This document shows, in pieces, positions 54,510-63,483 of a stretch of 64,000 bases of DNA. The notes below the pieces were generated by a model. It was not told the origin of the DNA. It was given only the letters and a program-made list of their open reading frames with translations, and ran no database searches. This DNA is from Pseudomonas thermotolerans DSM 14292 (lineage in GTDB: Bacteria > Pseudomonadota > Gammaproteobacteria > Pseudomonadales > Pseudomonadaceae). Numbering within the stretch: the stretch's first letter is position 1; each line of letters begins with the position of its first letter. Location of the stretch: NCBI RefSeq assembly GCF_000364625.1, contig NZ_KB822615.1, positions 1 through 64,000 on the forward strand, given 5' to 3'. A program made the position numbers and the translations under genes.

Positions 54510-54935
54510 ATGGCGAAGATCGTTGCCAGGAAGAAAGTCGAAGAGGTCGCCGAGCCGGCGGCCGGCGTGCTGACCGAGATCCGGCGCTATGGCCGGCAGA
54601 TCTGGCTGGCGGGGCTGGGTGCCTACGCCAAGGCCGGCCAGGAAGGCCTGAACTATTTCAAGGAGCTGATCCGCGCCGGCGAGGAAGCCGAGCAGCAGGG
54701 CAAGAAGCTGGTCAGCGAGCAGGTGGAAGCGGCCAACAGTCAGATCGACAGCATGAAGAGCGGCGTGAAGACCGGTATCGAGACCCGCTTCGAGCGTCTC
54801 GAGAAGGCTTTCGACGACCGCATCGCCGCGGCGCTGAACCGCCTCGGCATCCCGTCCCGCCAGGACATCGACGGCCTCTCTGCTAAGCTGGACGTGTTGA
54901 ACGACATGCTCACCCGCGTGGCCAAGACTCAGTGA
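54510..54935 (+). CDS. phaI: PHA granule-associated phasin PhaI
   Basis: A 141-aa amphipathic phasin coating medium-chain-length PHA granules. The phasin core RRYGRQIWLAGLGAYAKAGQ (about residues 25-44) matches that of PhaF, followed by helical heptad-rich coiled-coil sequence (KKLVSEQVEAANSQIDSMKS, then a C-terminal RQDIDGLSAKLDVLNDML). GAGGTG 7 nt before the ATG sets the start. phaF begins 11 nt after its stop, forming phaI-phaF. The leader contains TTTCTAATT, also found upstream of phaC1. Confidence 0.93.
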   Translation: MAKIVARKKVEEVAEPAAGVLTEIRRYGRQIWLAGLGAYAKAGQEGLNYFKELIRAGEEAEQQGKKLVSEQVEAANSQIDSMKSGVKTGIETRFERLEKAFDDRIAAALNRLGIPSRQDIDGLSAKLDVLNDMLTRVAKTQ

Positions 54936-54946
54936 AGGAGAGCGGG

Positions 54947-55642
54947 ATGGTCGCCAAGAAGCAATCCGACAAATCCGAAAAGGCCAGCAGCTCCTGGATC
55001 GGCGAGATCGAGAAGTACTCGCGGCAGATCTGGCTGGCCGGCCTGGGTGCCTATTCGAAGATCAGCAAGGACGGTAGCAAGCTGTTCGACACCCTGGTCG
55101 CCGACGGCGAGAAGGCCGAGAAGCTGATGGACGAGAAGGTCGATGTGGTGAAGTCCAAGGCCAGGTCGGCCACCAGCCGGGTCAGCAAGGTCAAGGGCTT
55201 GGCCCTCGGCAAGTGGGAGGAGCTCGAGGAAGCCTTCGACAAGCGCCTGAACAGCGCCATCTCGCGGCTCGGGGTGCCGAGCCGCAACGAGGTCAGGGAG
55301 CTGCACGACAAGGTCGAGGAGCTGACCCGAAAGATCGAGCAGCTCACCGGACAGAGCGCCAAGGCGACCAAGAGCGCGGCGGCCAAGACAGTCAAACCGG
55401 CCGCCAAGGCCGCCGCCAAAGCGGCAGGCAAGGCAACGGCGAAACCGGCTGCCAAGGCGGCTGCAGCGGCCAAGCCCGTGGCGAAAGCCGCCAAGCCGGC
55501 CGCCAAACCCGCGGCGAAGAAGGCCGCGAGCAAGGCCAGCGCCAAGCCGGCGACCACCCCGGCGTCCGCCCCGGCCGAGGTGCCGCTGCCGGCCGCCGAG
55601 GGGCCGCTGGAGACGCCGAGCAGCCCGGCCACGTCGTCCTGA
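54947..55642 (+). CDS. phaF: PHA granule protein and nucleoid-binding phasin PhaF
   Basis: A 231-aa protein with two parts. The N-terminal phasin domain (about 1-135) repeats the PhaI core (EKYSRQIWLAGLGAYSKISK) and ends in a leucine-zipper-like region (LHDKVEELTRKIEQLTGQSA). The C-terminal part (about 140-200) is a histone H1-like tail of AAKPA/AAKAA repeats that binds DNA and helps split granules between daughter cells, as known for P. putida. The start at 54947 follows AAGGAG by 7 nt; a GTG at 54932 overlaps that site and is rejected. A terminator follows 17 nt after the stop. Confidence 0.95.
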   Translation: MVAKKQSDKSEKASSSWIGEIEKYSRQIWLAGLGAYSKISKDGSKLFDTLVADGEKAEKLMDEKVDVVKSKARSATSRVSKVKGLALGKWEELEEAFDKRLNSAISRLGVPSRNEVRELHDKVEELTRKIEQLTGQSAKATKSAAAKTVKPAAKAAAKAAGKATAKPAAKAAAAAKPVAKAAKPAAKPAAKKAASKASAKPATTPASAPAEVPLPAAEGPLETPSSPATSS

Positions 55643-55659
55643 TTTCGGCCACCCTGGGC

Positions 55660-55686
55660 AAACGCCCGGCTTCGGCCGGGCGTTTT
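55660..55686. terminator. bidirectional terminator between phaIF and phaDCZ
   Basis: AAACGCCCGGC, loop TTCG, GCCGGGCGTTT: an 11-bp stem with a stable tetraloop, then TTTT on the plus strand and a short T-run (GTTT) on the minus strand. It lies between the convergent phaF and phaD stops and can serve both. Confidence 0.85.
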
Positions 55687-55703
55687 GCATGGACGGGCCG
55701 TAT

Positions 55704-56321
55704 TCAGTCGCCGTCCAGGTAGCGCAGCGCCAGGCGTTCGGCCAGCGCGCGCGCCTCCTCCTTCAGGTGCGGGGCGACCAGCATCATGATCTGGAACACC
55801 ACCAGGCGACTCTCCGCCTTGCTGCCGAGCAGGCGCTGGTAGGCCACCGAGAACAGCAGGGTGAGACTGATCTGCTCGACCAGCAGGCCCAGCGCGCGGG
55901 TGTCGCTGACCAGCTGGCGTTCGGCCTTCAGGCGCGCCAGCAGGGCGGCCAGGGTGCGCTTCAGGCCGTTCAGCCAGTGGCGCAGGCTGCGTGCCAGGCG
56001 CGGCTGGCGGGCGGCCAGGGTGGCCAGATCCTGGAACAGGAAGCGGTAGCGCGCCAGGCACTCGACGATCAGGTGCAGGAACAGCCAGTAGTCCTCGGCG
56101 GCCAGGCGCGCCTCGGCGGGCGGGTCGAGGAGCGGCGTAGCCTCCTGCTGGAAGCGCTCGAACAGGGCGAGGACCAGGGCCTCCTTGCCACGGAAGTGGT
56201 AGTAGAGGTTGCCCGGACTGATCTCCAGCTCGTTGGCGATCTCCAGGGTGGAGACGTTCGGCTCGCCACGTTCATTGAACAGCAGCAGGGTGCAGTCGAG
56301 TATCCGCTCGCGGGTCTTCAT
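55704..56321 (-). CDS. phaD: TetR-family transcriptional activator PhaD
   Basis: A 205-aa TetR-type regulator of the pha genes. The helix-turn-helix is STLEIANELEISPGNLYYHF (about residues 24-43), after the start MKTRERILDCTLLLFNERGE. The ligand-binding domain is Leu-rich and helical. In P. putida PhaD activates the phaC1 and phaI promoters, responding to a product of fatty-acid metabolism. It ends 18 nt from the shared terminator and starts 8 nt after the phaC2 stop, so it is the last gene of phaC1-phaZ-phaC2-phaD. Confidence 0.94.
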   Translation of the reverse strand: MKTRERILDCTLLLFNERGEPNVSTLEIANELEISPGNLYYHFRGKEALVLALFERFQQEATPLLDPPAEARLAAEDYWLFLHLIVECLARYRFLFQDLATLAARQPRLARSLRHWLNGLKRTLAALLARLKAERQLVSDTRALGLLVEQISLTLLFSVAYQRLLGSKAESRLVVFQIMMLVAPHLKEEARALAERLALRYLDGD

Positions 56322-56329
56322 GCCGCTCC

Positions 56330-58021
56330 TCAGCGCACCAGCACGTAGGTGCCCGGCGCCGCCTCCAGGGCCGGGTAGCGGGCGTTGCCGATGCTCATCC
56401 GGGTCGGCCGCTGCTCGCCGGAGCGGGCCTGGATCCAGGCCAGCCACTCCGGCCACCAGCTGCCCTCCACCTTCCGCGCGTCGTAGTACCAGGCGCGCGG
56501 GTCGGCGCTCAGCCTGCCGTTCTCGAAGTAGTGGGCCTTGGGGTTGCCCGGCGGGTTGAGGATGGCCTGGATGTGTCCGGCGTTGGAGAGGATGAAGCGC
56601 CGTTCGCCGCCGAGCAGCAGCAGCGAGCGGTACACCGCGTCCCAGGGGGTGATGTGGTCGTTGATGCCGGCCACGCAGAAGCTGTCCACGGTGACCCTCT
56701 GCAGGTCGATGGGCGTGCCGCACACTTCCAGGCCGCCGGGGCGGGTCAGCGGGTTGTGCTTGAAGATGTCCAGCAGGTCGCCGTGCAGGGCAGCCGGCAG
56801 GCGGGTGTTGTCGTTGTTCCAGTAGAGGATGTCGAAGGCCGGCGGCTGGCGCCCGAGCAGGTAGTTGTTGACCCAGTAGTTCCAGATCAGGTCGTTGGGG
56901 CGCATCCAGGCGAACACCTTGACCAGGTCGCGGCCGTCCAGCACCCCGGCCTGGTAGGAGCGGCGCTTGGCGCTCTCCAGGGTCTGCTCGTCGACGAACA
57001 GCAGCGCCGGGTTGCTTTCGATCTGGCTGTCCAAGAGGCTCACCGCATAGCTGGCGCTGGCGATCTTGCGCAGCTGCCGGCGCGCCTGCAGGTGGCCCAT
57101 CAGCGCCGCCGCGGTGAGGCCGCCGGCGCAGGCGCCGAGCAGGTTGACCGCCTTGCTGCCGGTGATCGCCCGGCACACCTCCAGCGCCTCGTCGAGGGCC
57201 TGCACGTAGCTGGACAGGCCCCACTCGCGGTGCCGCGCGTCGGGGTTGCGCCAGCTGATCATGAACACCTGCAGGTCGTTCTTCAGGGCGTACTGGACGA
57301 AGCTCTTCTCCGGGCTCAGGTCGAAGATGTAGAACTTGTTGATCTGCGGCGGGACGATCAGCAGCGGCCGTTCGTACTGCTTCTCGCTCATCGGCCGGTA
57401 CTGGATCAGCTCCAGCATCTCGTTGCGGAACACCACCGAGCCGGGGGTGGTGGCCAGGTTCTTGCCGACCTCGAAGGCCTGCTTGTTGACCTGGCTGGGC
57501 AGACCGTCGTTGTGCAGCAGGTCGTCGATCAGGTGGCGCAGGCCGCGCAGCAGGCTGCCGCCGCCGGTGTCGAACAGCTCTTTGATGGCCAGCGGGTTGA
57601 GTAGGCTGTTGGACGGCGCCAGGGCGTCGCTGAGCAGCGAGGCGAGGAACAGCGCGCGGGTGCGGTCGTCGGCGCTCAGGTCGCTCTCGTCGATCCACTG
57701 GACGAGCTGCTTCTGCCAGGCCAGGTAGGCCTGCAGTCCGCGCCGGTAGAGCGGATTGAGCTGCCAGGTGGGATCGGCGAAACGGACGTCGCCGGGGTTG
57801 GGCGCATACAGGGTGTCGCCGAGCAGTACCCGGCCCAGCTGTTTGCCGAAGGACAGCAGGTGTCGGGTGCCGTGCAGCGGGTGTCTGAGCCCGTGCAGGG
57901 CTATGTCGCGAGCGCTGGAGAGCAGGTCGCGGCCGCGCAGGCCGACCACGGCGTTCTGGGCATTCATGAAGGCAGCGGGAGCTGGCAGGGTGTTGACAGC
58001 GGGTTGATGGCGCGTGGGCAT
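56330..58021 (-). CDS. phaC2: class II poly(3-hydroxyalkanoate) synthase 2
   Basis: A 563-aa granule-bound polymerase joining medium-chain 3-hydroxyacyl-CoA monomers. The lipase-like box with the catalytic cysteine is NLLGACAGGLT (Cys298), with Asp in INDHITPWDA and His in NAGHIQAILNPPGNPK. Length and motifs match Pseudomonas PhaC2. GAGGGAG 8 nt upstream sets the ATG at 58021, and the protein then begins like relatives. It lies 253 nt from phaZ; this gap holds no gene that I can support. Confidence 0.95.
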   Translation of the reverse strand: MPTRHQPAVNTLPAPAAFMNAQNAVVGLRGRDLLSSARDIALHGLRHPLHGTRHLLSFGKQLGRVLLGDTLYAPNPGDVRFADPTWQLNPLYRRGLQAYLAWQKQLVQWIDESDLSADDRTRALFLASLLSDALAPSNSLLNPLAIKELFDTGGGSLLRGLRHLIDDLLHNDGLPSQVNKQAFEVGKNLATTPGSVVFRNEMLELIQYRPMSEKQYERPLLIVPPQINKFYIFDLSPEKSFVQYALKNDLQVFMISWRNPDARHREWGLSSYVQALDEALEVCRAITGSKAVNLLGACAGGLTAAALMGHLQARRQLRKIASASYAVSLLDSQIESNPALLFVDEQTLESAKRRSYQAGVLDGRDLVKVFAWMRPNDLIWNYWVNNYLLGRQPPAFDILYWNNDNTRLPAALHGDLLDIFKHNPLTRPGGLEVCGTPIDLQRVTVDSFCVAGINDHITPWDAVYRSLLLLGGERRFILSNAGHIQAILNPPGNPKAHYFENGRLSADPRAWYYDARKVEGSWWPEWLAWIQARSGEQRPTRMSIGNARYPALEAAPGTYVLVR

Positions 58022-58274
58022 GGGCGGCACTCCCTCGTCAAGGCAGTTGAAACCCCTTCCGGCTGCTGGAAAACGTGCGCGGGCCAACTCCGGTTGCCGG
58101 GCGGCGGCCTCGCGCACACTGCGGTTTTGCAACAACCTGCTGGACCGTGGCTCACCCAGCAAGGCTTGTACCAGGCAGCCGCCAGGTGACATTCCAGACT
58201 GCCTGCTGCAGATTGCCGGGGGATGACGGCAGGCCTGCGGCGGCGCTCCTTGCACCGCCGGGGTGCGCGCCGGT

Positions 58275-59180
58275 TCAGGACGTGCGCCCGCCGGGGGCAG
58301 GGTGCGGGTGCATCACCGCGCGCTGCTTCTCCTCCTCAAGGAACTTCATGATCAGCGGCGCCACCGCCTCGGCGCGGGTGATCAGGAACAGGTGGCCGTC
58401 GTCGATCACGTGCAGCTCGGCGTTGGGGATCCGCCAGGCGAGCATGCGCATGTTGATCAGCGGGATGATGGGGTCGTCGTCGCCGGCCAGCACCAGGGTC
58501 GGTTGGCGGATCCGGTGCAGCCAGTGGAAGCTGGTCCAGCCCAGGCCGGCGAACAGCTGCCAGTAGTAGCCCAGCTTGCCGCCGGAGCGCACCTTGCTGG
58601 CGTGGCTGAGGGCCAGGCTGGCGTCGCGGCGGAAGGCGCCGCCGTAGATGTCCGGGGCGATGCGTACCCCGTAGGATGGCTGGAGGTAGCGCCGCGGACT
58701 GGCCATGCGCCAGAGCACCCTGGGCTTGCCGGGAACCATCACCGCGCCGGCCGAGGTAGCGGCGAGCACCAGCTTCTTGCAGCGCTCCGGGAAGTCGTGG
58801 GCGAACTGCTGGGCTAGGGCGCCGCCCCAGGACACGCCGATCACGTTGACCTGGCCGTAGTCCAGGTAGTCGAGCATCCGCGCGATCAGCCTGGCCAGGC
58901 CGGGGAAGCGGTAGGGCAGGCTGGGCGTCGAGGAGCCGCCCACGCCGGGCACGTCGAAGGCGATCACCTCGAGGTCCGGGTCGAGGGCCTGGACGAAGGG
59001 CAGCACCAGCTCCAGGTTGGCGCCTATGCCGTTGCAGATCAGCAGCGGGGGCAGCGGCGAGCTGCCGGGACGCACCGCGGTGCGCAGGGTCTGGCCGTCC
59101 AGCTCGATGGTGCGGAACACGAAGGGGCTGGGCGGGTTGGCGGCGCCGTCCGGCGCCGGGGCGGGAGGATCGCTCTTCAT
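58275..59180 (-). CDS. phaZ: intracellular PHA depolymerase
   Basis: A 301-aa alpha/beta hydrolase that releases 3-hydroxyalkanoic acids from stored PHA. The nucleophile motif is GVSWGGALAQQF with Ser117; the Asp is in LAGDDDPIIPL and the His in IDDGHLFLITRAEAV. Granule-bound and without a signal peptide. It overlaps phaC1 by 4 nt, so synthesis and breakdown are co-translated. The order phaC1-phaZ-phaC2-phaD is the standard Pseudomonas locus. Confidence 0.95.
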   Translation of the reverse strand: MKSDPPAPAPDGAANPPSPFVFRTIELDGQTLRTAVRPGSSPLPPLLICNGIGANLELVLPFVQALDPDLEVIAFDVPGVGGSSTPSLPYRFPGLARLIARMLDYLDYGQVNVIGVSWGGALAQQFAHDFPERCKKLVLAATSAGAVMVPGKPRVLWRMASPRRYLQPSYGVRIAPDIYGGAFRRDASLALSHASKVRSGGKLGYYWQLFAGLGWTSFHWLHRIRQPTLVLAGDDDPIIPLINMRMLAWRIPNAELHVIDDGHLFLITRAEAVAPLIMKFLEEEKQRAVMHPHPAPGGRTS

Positions 59181-60856
59181 CGTTCGTGCACGTAGGTTCC
59201 GGGGGCCGCTTCACCGGACGGGTACTGCTTGTTGCCAAGCTTGCCCGGGACCTTCTTCAGCGGACCGGAGCGCTCCGTCAGCCAGGCCTGCCAGTGCAGC
59301 CACCAGGAGTCGATCTGCTTGGTGGCGTTCTCCTGCCAGGCCTTGGGCTCGCTGGGGAGCTCGCCGTTGCCGGTCATGAAGCGCGCCTTGGGGTTGCCCG
59401 GCGGGTTGAGGATGGCCTGGATGTGCCCGCTGTTGGACAGCACGAACTCGGTGCTGCCCCCGAACAGCCGCGCCGAGCGGTAGCAGGCCTCCCAGGGGGT
59501 GATGTGGTCGTTGATGCCGGCCACGCAGAAGCTGTCCACGGTGACTCTCTGCAGGTCGATGGGCGTGCCGCACACCTCCAGGGCGCCCGGGCGGGGCAGC
59601 GGGTTGGTCTTGAACAGCTCGATCAGGTCGCCGTGCAGGGTGGCCGGCAGGCGCGTGGTGTCGTTGTTCCAGTAGAGGATGTCGAAGGCTGGCGGCTCGT
59701 TGCCGAGCAGGTAGTTGTTGACCCAGTAGTTCCAGATCAGGTCGTTGGGGCGCATCCAAGCGAACAGCTTGGCCAGGTCGCGGCCCTCCAGCACCCCGGC
59801 CTGGTAGGAGCGGCGCTTGGCGGCCTCCAGAGTCTGCTCGTCGACGAACAGCGAGAACTGGGTCTCGATCTCGGTATCCAGCACGCTGACCAGCAGGGTC
59901 AGGGCATGGATCGGCTGCTCGCCGCGGGCCGCGTAGTGGCCGAGCAGGGCCGCGGTGGTGATGCCCCCGGAGCAGGCGCCGAGCATGTTCAGGTCGGTGC
60001 TGCCGGTGATCGCCAGAACCGCCTCGACGGCCTCCTTGAGGGCCTCGATATAGGTGGACAGGCCCCATTCGCGCTGGGTCTTGGTGGGGTTGCGCCAGCT
60101 CAGAATGAAGGTCTGCAGGCCGCTGCGCAGGGCGAAGCGCACCAGGCTCTTGTCCGGCGACAGGTCGAACACGTAGAACTTGTTGATCTGCGGCGGGACG
60201 ATCAGCAGTGGTCGGGCATGCACCTGCTCGGTGCTCGGCCGGTACTGGATCAGCTCTAGCAGGTCGTTGCGGAACACCACGGCGCCCTCGGTGAGCGCCA
60301 GGTTCTTGCCCACCTCGAAGGCCTCCATGTTCACCTGGCTGGGCAGGCCGCCATTGTTCACCAGGTCCTTGGCCAGGTGCCCGAGGCCGTCCAGCAGGCT
60401 CTTGCCGCCGGTCTCGAAGAAGCGCTTGAGGGCCGCCGGGTTGGCCAGGCTGTTGCTCGGCGCCAGTGCTTCGGTGAGCAGGTTGATGACGAAGTGGCCG
60501 CGGCTGATGTCCTGGGGCGGCAGATTGCTGTGCTCGATCCAGTCGTGCAGCTCCTGGCGCCAGGCCAGGTAGAGCTGCATGTAGCGGCGGTACAGGGGAT
60601 TGTGGCTCCAGGCCGGGTCGGCGAAGCGGCGGTCGCCGTCCTCCGGCTTCAGGTCGGCCTGGCCGAGCAGGACGTTCTTCAGCTGCACGCCGAAGTGGGC
60701 GACGTGGCGGGTACTGTGCAGGGGCTGGCGCAGCGCCTGGACGAGCACCTGGCGGGTCGAGCTGAGGAGATCCTTGCCGCGCAGGCCCACGACCGGGTTG
60801 AGGCTGAGGGTGTGCTCCGAGGCTTGGCGCTGTAGGTCTTCGGCGATCTTGTTCAT
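59177..60856 (-). CDS. phaC1: class II poly(3-hydroxyalkanoate) synthase 1
   Basis: A 559-aa PHA synthase, the main medium-chain-length polymerase. The catalytic Cys295 is in MLGACSGGIT; Asp in GINDHITPWEA and His in NSGHIQAILN. The start MNKIAEDLQRQASEHTLSLN is typical of Pseudomonas PhaC1 and ACGGAGC lies upstream. First gene of phaC1-phaZ-phaC2-phaD. It is preceded by a sigma54-like promoter about 120 nt upstream. Confidence 0.96.
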   Translation of the reverse strand: MNKIAEDLQRQASEHTLSLNPVVGLRGKDLLSSTRQVLVQALRQPLHSTRHVAHFGVQLKNVLLGQADLKPEDGDRRFADPAWSHNPLYRRYMQLYLAWRQELHDWIEHSNLPPQDISRGHFVINLLTEALAPSNSLANPAALKRFFETGGKSLLDGLGHLAKDLVNNGGLPSQVNMEAFEVGKNLALTEGAVVFRNDLLELIQYRPSTEQVHARPLLIVPPQINKFYVFDLSPDKSLVRFALRSGLQTFILSWRNPTKTQREWGLSTYIEALKEAVEAVLAITGSTDLNMLGACSGGITTAALLGHYAARGEQPIHALTLLVSVLDTEIETQFSLFVDEQTLEAAKRRSYQAGVLEGRDLAKLFAWMRPNDLIWNYWVNNYLLGNEPPAFDILYWNNDTTRLPATLHGDLIELFKTNPLPRPGALEVCGTPIDLQRVTVDSFCVAGINDHITPWEACYRSARLFGGSTEFVLSNSGHIQAILNPPGNPKARFMTGNGELPSEPKAWQENATKQIDSWWLHWQAWLTERSGPLKKVPGKLGNKQYPSGEAAPGTYVHER

Positions 60857-60972
60857 CTACGACGCTCCGTTGTCCTGAGGCGGATACCGGCCGGCGTCTG
60901 CCGAGGGCAGAAACAAGGCGGGTACGACTCGAGGGTTACCTGGGGGACTGCACTGCTTTCGCTGGAAACGAA

Positions 60973-60989
60973 TGCATGGAGCCTGCCAG
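60973..60989 (-). promoter_or_regulatory. sigma54-type promoter upstream of phaC1
   Basis: On the minus strand CTGGCAGGCTCCATGCA gives GG and GC elements 10 nt apart, the spacing of -24/-12 promoters (consensus TGGCACG-N4-TTGC). The expected start lies about 106 nt before the phaC1 ATG. A sigma54 promoter for phaC1 has been proposed in P. aeruginosa. The remaining 60857-61086 region has no gene. Confidence 0.65.
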
Positions 60990-61086
60990 TTCCTTGGTTG
61001 CGCGAGTATGACGAGCCGCCTGCGGGCCCGGGGGCGTGGCAAGGAGTATGGGCGGGGGAATTAGAAAAAGCGCTCTAAGCGGCGAA

Positions 61087-61461
61087 CTAGAGCATCAGCT
61101 TGACGACCGACTCGGCGGGGTCGCGGGACTTGCCCTGGCGGTGCAGTTCGGCCAGGTAGTCGTTCCACAGCTGCTCCTGGTTGAGGGCCAACTGTTCCAG
61201 GTACTCCCAGGTGAACAGTCCGCTGTCATGGCCGTCGTCGAAGCACAGTTTTAGTGCGTATTGCCCGGCTGGCTCGATGCGCTCCAGACCGACCCCCAGC
61301 TTGCCGTGCTGCAGCACCGGGTTGCCATGGCCCTGCACCTCGGCCGAAGGCGAGTGCACGCGGAGGAATTCCGCGCTGAGCACATAGCGCTCGTCGGGCG
61401 CGTATTCCAGCTCGAGGGTCTTGGAAGCCTTGTGCAGCTTGATGGCGGTAGGGATGCGCAT
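61087..61461 (-). CDS. DUF971 domain protein
   Basis: A 124-aa small protein of the DUF971 (gamma-butyrobetaine hydroxylase N-terminal-like) family: IKLHKASKTLELEY at the start, RVHSPSAEVQGHG in the middle and FDDGHDSGLFTWEYLEQL near the end. In this order it sits between hslU and phaC1 in P. aeruginosa (PA5055). The family can bind metal and is linked in other organisms to Fe-S cluster handling; its role here is not known. It follows hslU after 68 nt with a strong hairpin between them. Confidence 0.87.
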   Translation of the reverse strand: MRIPTAIKLHKASKTLELEYAPDERYVLSAEFLRVHSPSAEVQGHGNPVLQHGKLGVGLERIEPAGQYALKLCFDDGHDSGLFTWEYLEQLALNQEQLWNDYLAELHRQGKSRDPAESVVKLML

Positions 61462-61482
61462 GGGGGAACTCCGCAGGAAGGC

Positions 61483-61514
61483 GACGCACCCCGGGATGGC
61501 TTCCGGGGTGCGTC
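61483..61514. terminator. strong hairpin after hslU
   Basis: GACGCACCCCGG and CCGGGGTGCGTC form a perfect 12-bp stem with an 8-nt loop, between hslU and the DUF971 gene. No T-run follows on either strand, so it is either a terminator of the non-canonical kind or an mRNA-stabilising/processing element that limits readthrough from hslVU. Confidence 0.55.
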
Positions 61515-61529
61515 CTCTGTCGCGACAGT

Positions 61530-62867
61530 TTAGAGGATGTAGCGGGACAGGTCCTCGTCCTGGGCCAGCTCGCCGAGGTGCGCGTTGACGTAGGCGGCGT
61601 CGATACGGATCGGCGTCTCCAGGTGCTGGGCGGCCAGGTCGCCGGCGCTGAAGGAGACTTCCTCGAGCAGCCGTTCGAGCAGGGTGTGCAGGCGGCGGGC
61701 GCCGATGTTCTCGGTCTTCTCGTTGACCTGCCAGGCGATCTCGGCGATGCGCTTGATGCCGTCCGGGGTGAACTCGATGTTCAGTCCCTCGGTCTTCAGC
61801 AGCGCGGCGTACTGCTCGGTCAGCGAGGCGTGCGGCTCGGTGAGGATGCGCTCGAAGTCCTCCGGGGTCAGCGCCTTGAGCTCCACGCGGATCGGCAGGC
61901 GGCCCTGCAGCTCTGGCACCAGGTCGCTGGGCTTGGCCAGGTGGAAGGCGCCGGAGGCGATGAACAGGATGTGGTCGGTCTTCACCATGCCCAGCTTGGT
62001 GTTCACCGTACAGCCCTCGATCAGCGGCAGCAGGTCACGCTGCACGCCCTCGCGGGACACGTCGGCGCCGCCCACGTTGCCGCGCTTGGCCACCTTGTCG
62101 ATCTCGTCGATGAACACGATGCCGTTCTGCTCGACGGCCTCCAAGGCGCGGGCCTTGAGCTCCTCCTCGTTGATCAGACGCGCCGCCTCCTCGTCGCGGA
62201 TCAGCTTGAAGGCCTCCTTGACCTTCAGCTTGCGCGCCTTGTGGCGGCCCTTGCCGAGGTTGGCGAACAGGCTCTGCAGCTGGTTGGTCATCTCCTCCAT
62301 GCCGGGCGGCGCCATGATCTGCACCCCGGCCGGGTGCTCGGCCACCTCGATCTCGATCTCCTTGTCGTCGAGCTGGCCCTCGCGCAGGCGCTTGCGGAAC
62401 AGCTGGCGGGTGTTGGAGTCGGCGCTCGGTGCGGATTCCTCGCCGAAGCTGCGCGCCGGCGGCAGCAGGGCGTCGAGGATGCGTTCCTCGGCGGCGTCCT
62501 CGGCGCGGTGGCGGACTTTGATCATCTCCTGCTCGCGCAGCATCTTGATCGCCGCGTCGGCCAGGTCGCGGATGATCGACTCCACGTCGCGGCCGACGTA
62601 GCCGACCTCGGTGAACTTCGTGGCCTCCACCTTGATGAAGGGCGCGTTGGCCAGCTTGGCCAGGCGGCGGGCGATCTCGGTCTTGCCGACGCCGGTGGGG
62701 CCTATCATCAGGATGTTCTTCGGCGTCACCTCCTGGCGCAGCTCGGGCGGCAGCTGCATGCGCCGCCAGCGGTTGCGCAGGGCGATGGCGACGGCGCGCT
62801 TGGCCTCGTCCTGGCCGATGATGTGGCGATTGAGTTCGTGAACGATCTCGCGGGGGGTCATGGACAT
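61530..62867 (-). CDS. hslU: ATP-dependent protease ATPase subunit HslU
   Basis: A 445-aa AAA+ unfoldase that feeds substrates to HslV. It begins [20 protein letters not shown], with Walker [18 protein letters not shown] (about residues 53-69), the pore-loop GYVGRDVE, Walker [13 protein letters not shown] and the sensor/arginine finger region. The C-terminus RYIL, inserted into HslV pockets, is present. Length is normal (E. coli 443). It is 32 nt downstream of hslV. Confidence 0.96.
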   Translation of the reverse strand: MSMTPREIVHELNRHIIGQDEAKRAVAIALRNRWRRMQLPPELRQEVTPKNILMIGPTGVGKTEIARRLAKLANAPFIKVEATKFTEVGYVGRDVESIIRDLADAAIKMLREQEMIKVRHRAEDAAEERILDALLPPARSFGEESAPSADSNTRQLFRKRLREGQLDDKEIEIEVAEHPAGVQIMAPPGMEEMTNQLQSLFANLGKGRHKARKLKVKEAFKLIRDEEAARLINEEELKARALEAVEQNGIVFIDEIDKVAKRGNVGGADVSREGVQRDLLPLIEGCTVNTKLGMVKTDHILFIASGAFHLAKPSDLVPELQGRLPIRVELKALTPEDFERILTEPHASLTEQYAALLKTEGLNIEFTPDGIKRIAEIAWQVNEKTENIGARRLHTLLERLLEEVSFSAGDLAAQHLETPIRIDAAYVNAHLGELAQDEDLSRYIL

Positions 62868-62899
62868 GGCTGCAAACTCGTGTCAGGGAAGGCGCTGCG

Positions 62900-63436
62900 T
62901 CACTCTGCGCAGTCCAGTTCCTCGATGGTCAGATTCTGGTTGGTGAACACGCAGATGGAGCCGGCGATGTTCAGCGCCGTTTCGGCGATCTCGCGAGCTG
63001 ACAGGCTGGGGTCGCCCTTCTGCATCAGCGCCAGCGCGGCCGCCTGGGCGAAGCCACCGCCGGAACCCATGGCGATCAGCCCGTGCTCGGGCTCCACCAC
63101 GTCGCCGTTGCCGGTGATGATCAGCGAGGCGTCCTTGTTGGCCACCGCCAGCATGGCCTCGAGGCGGGCCAGGGAGCGGTCGGTGCGCCAGTCCTTGGCC
63201 AGCTCCACGGCGGCGCGCACCAGATGGCCCTGGTGCTTCTCCAACTGGCCTTCGAAGCGCTCGAAGAGGGTGAAGGCATCCGCGGTGGCGCCGGCGAATC
63301 CGGCCAGCACCTGGCCGTGATAGAGACGCCGCACCTTGCGGGCGTTGCTCTTCATCACGGTGTTGCCAAGGGAAACCTGGCCGTCACCGCCCATGACGAC
63401 TTTGCCGTTGCGGCGCACTGAAACGATGGTGGTCAA
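62900..63436 (-). CDS. hslV: ATP-dependent protease peptidase subunit HslV
   Basis: A 178-aa proteasome-related peptidase. The mature enzyme must begin with a threonine: the frame reads Met(TTG)-Thr-Thr-Ile-Val-Ser-Val-Arg-Arg, so the catalytic Thr directly follows the initiator. This picks the unusual TTG start at 63436 over a GTG five codons earlier. GGAG lies 9 nt upstream. Other signs are [19 protein letters not shown] and [20 protein letters not shown]. It is first of hslV-hslU, behind a heat-shock promoter. Confidence 0.95.
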   Translation of the reverse strand: MTTIVSVRRNGKVVMGGDGQVSLGNTVMKSNARKVRRLYHGQVLAGFAGATADAFTLFERFEGQLEKHQGHLVRAAVELAKDWRTDRSLARLEAMLAVANKDASLIITGNGDVVEPEHGLIAMGSGGGFAQAAALALMQKGDPSLSAREIAETALNIAGSICVFTNQNLTIEELDCAE

Positions 63437-63483
63437 GGGATGGATCTCCACGCAGCGGGGCGCTCTGGCCCGAATGGAGACTC

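Noticed and set aside
58022..58274. N-terminal extension of phaC2 into the gap before phaZ
   Set aside because: The frame is open, but the added residues are Arg/Pro/Cys-rich, unlike PhaC2, and a good ribosome site precedes the ATG at 58021.
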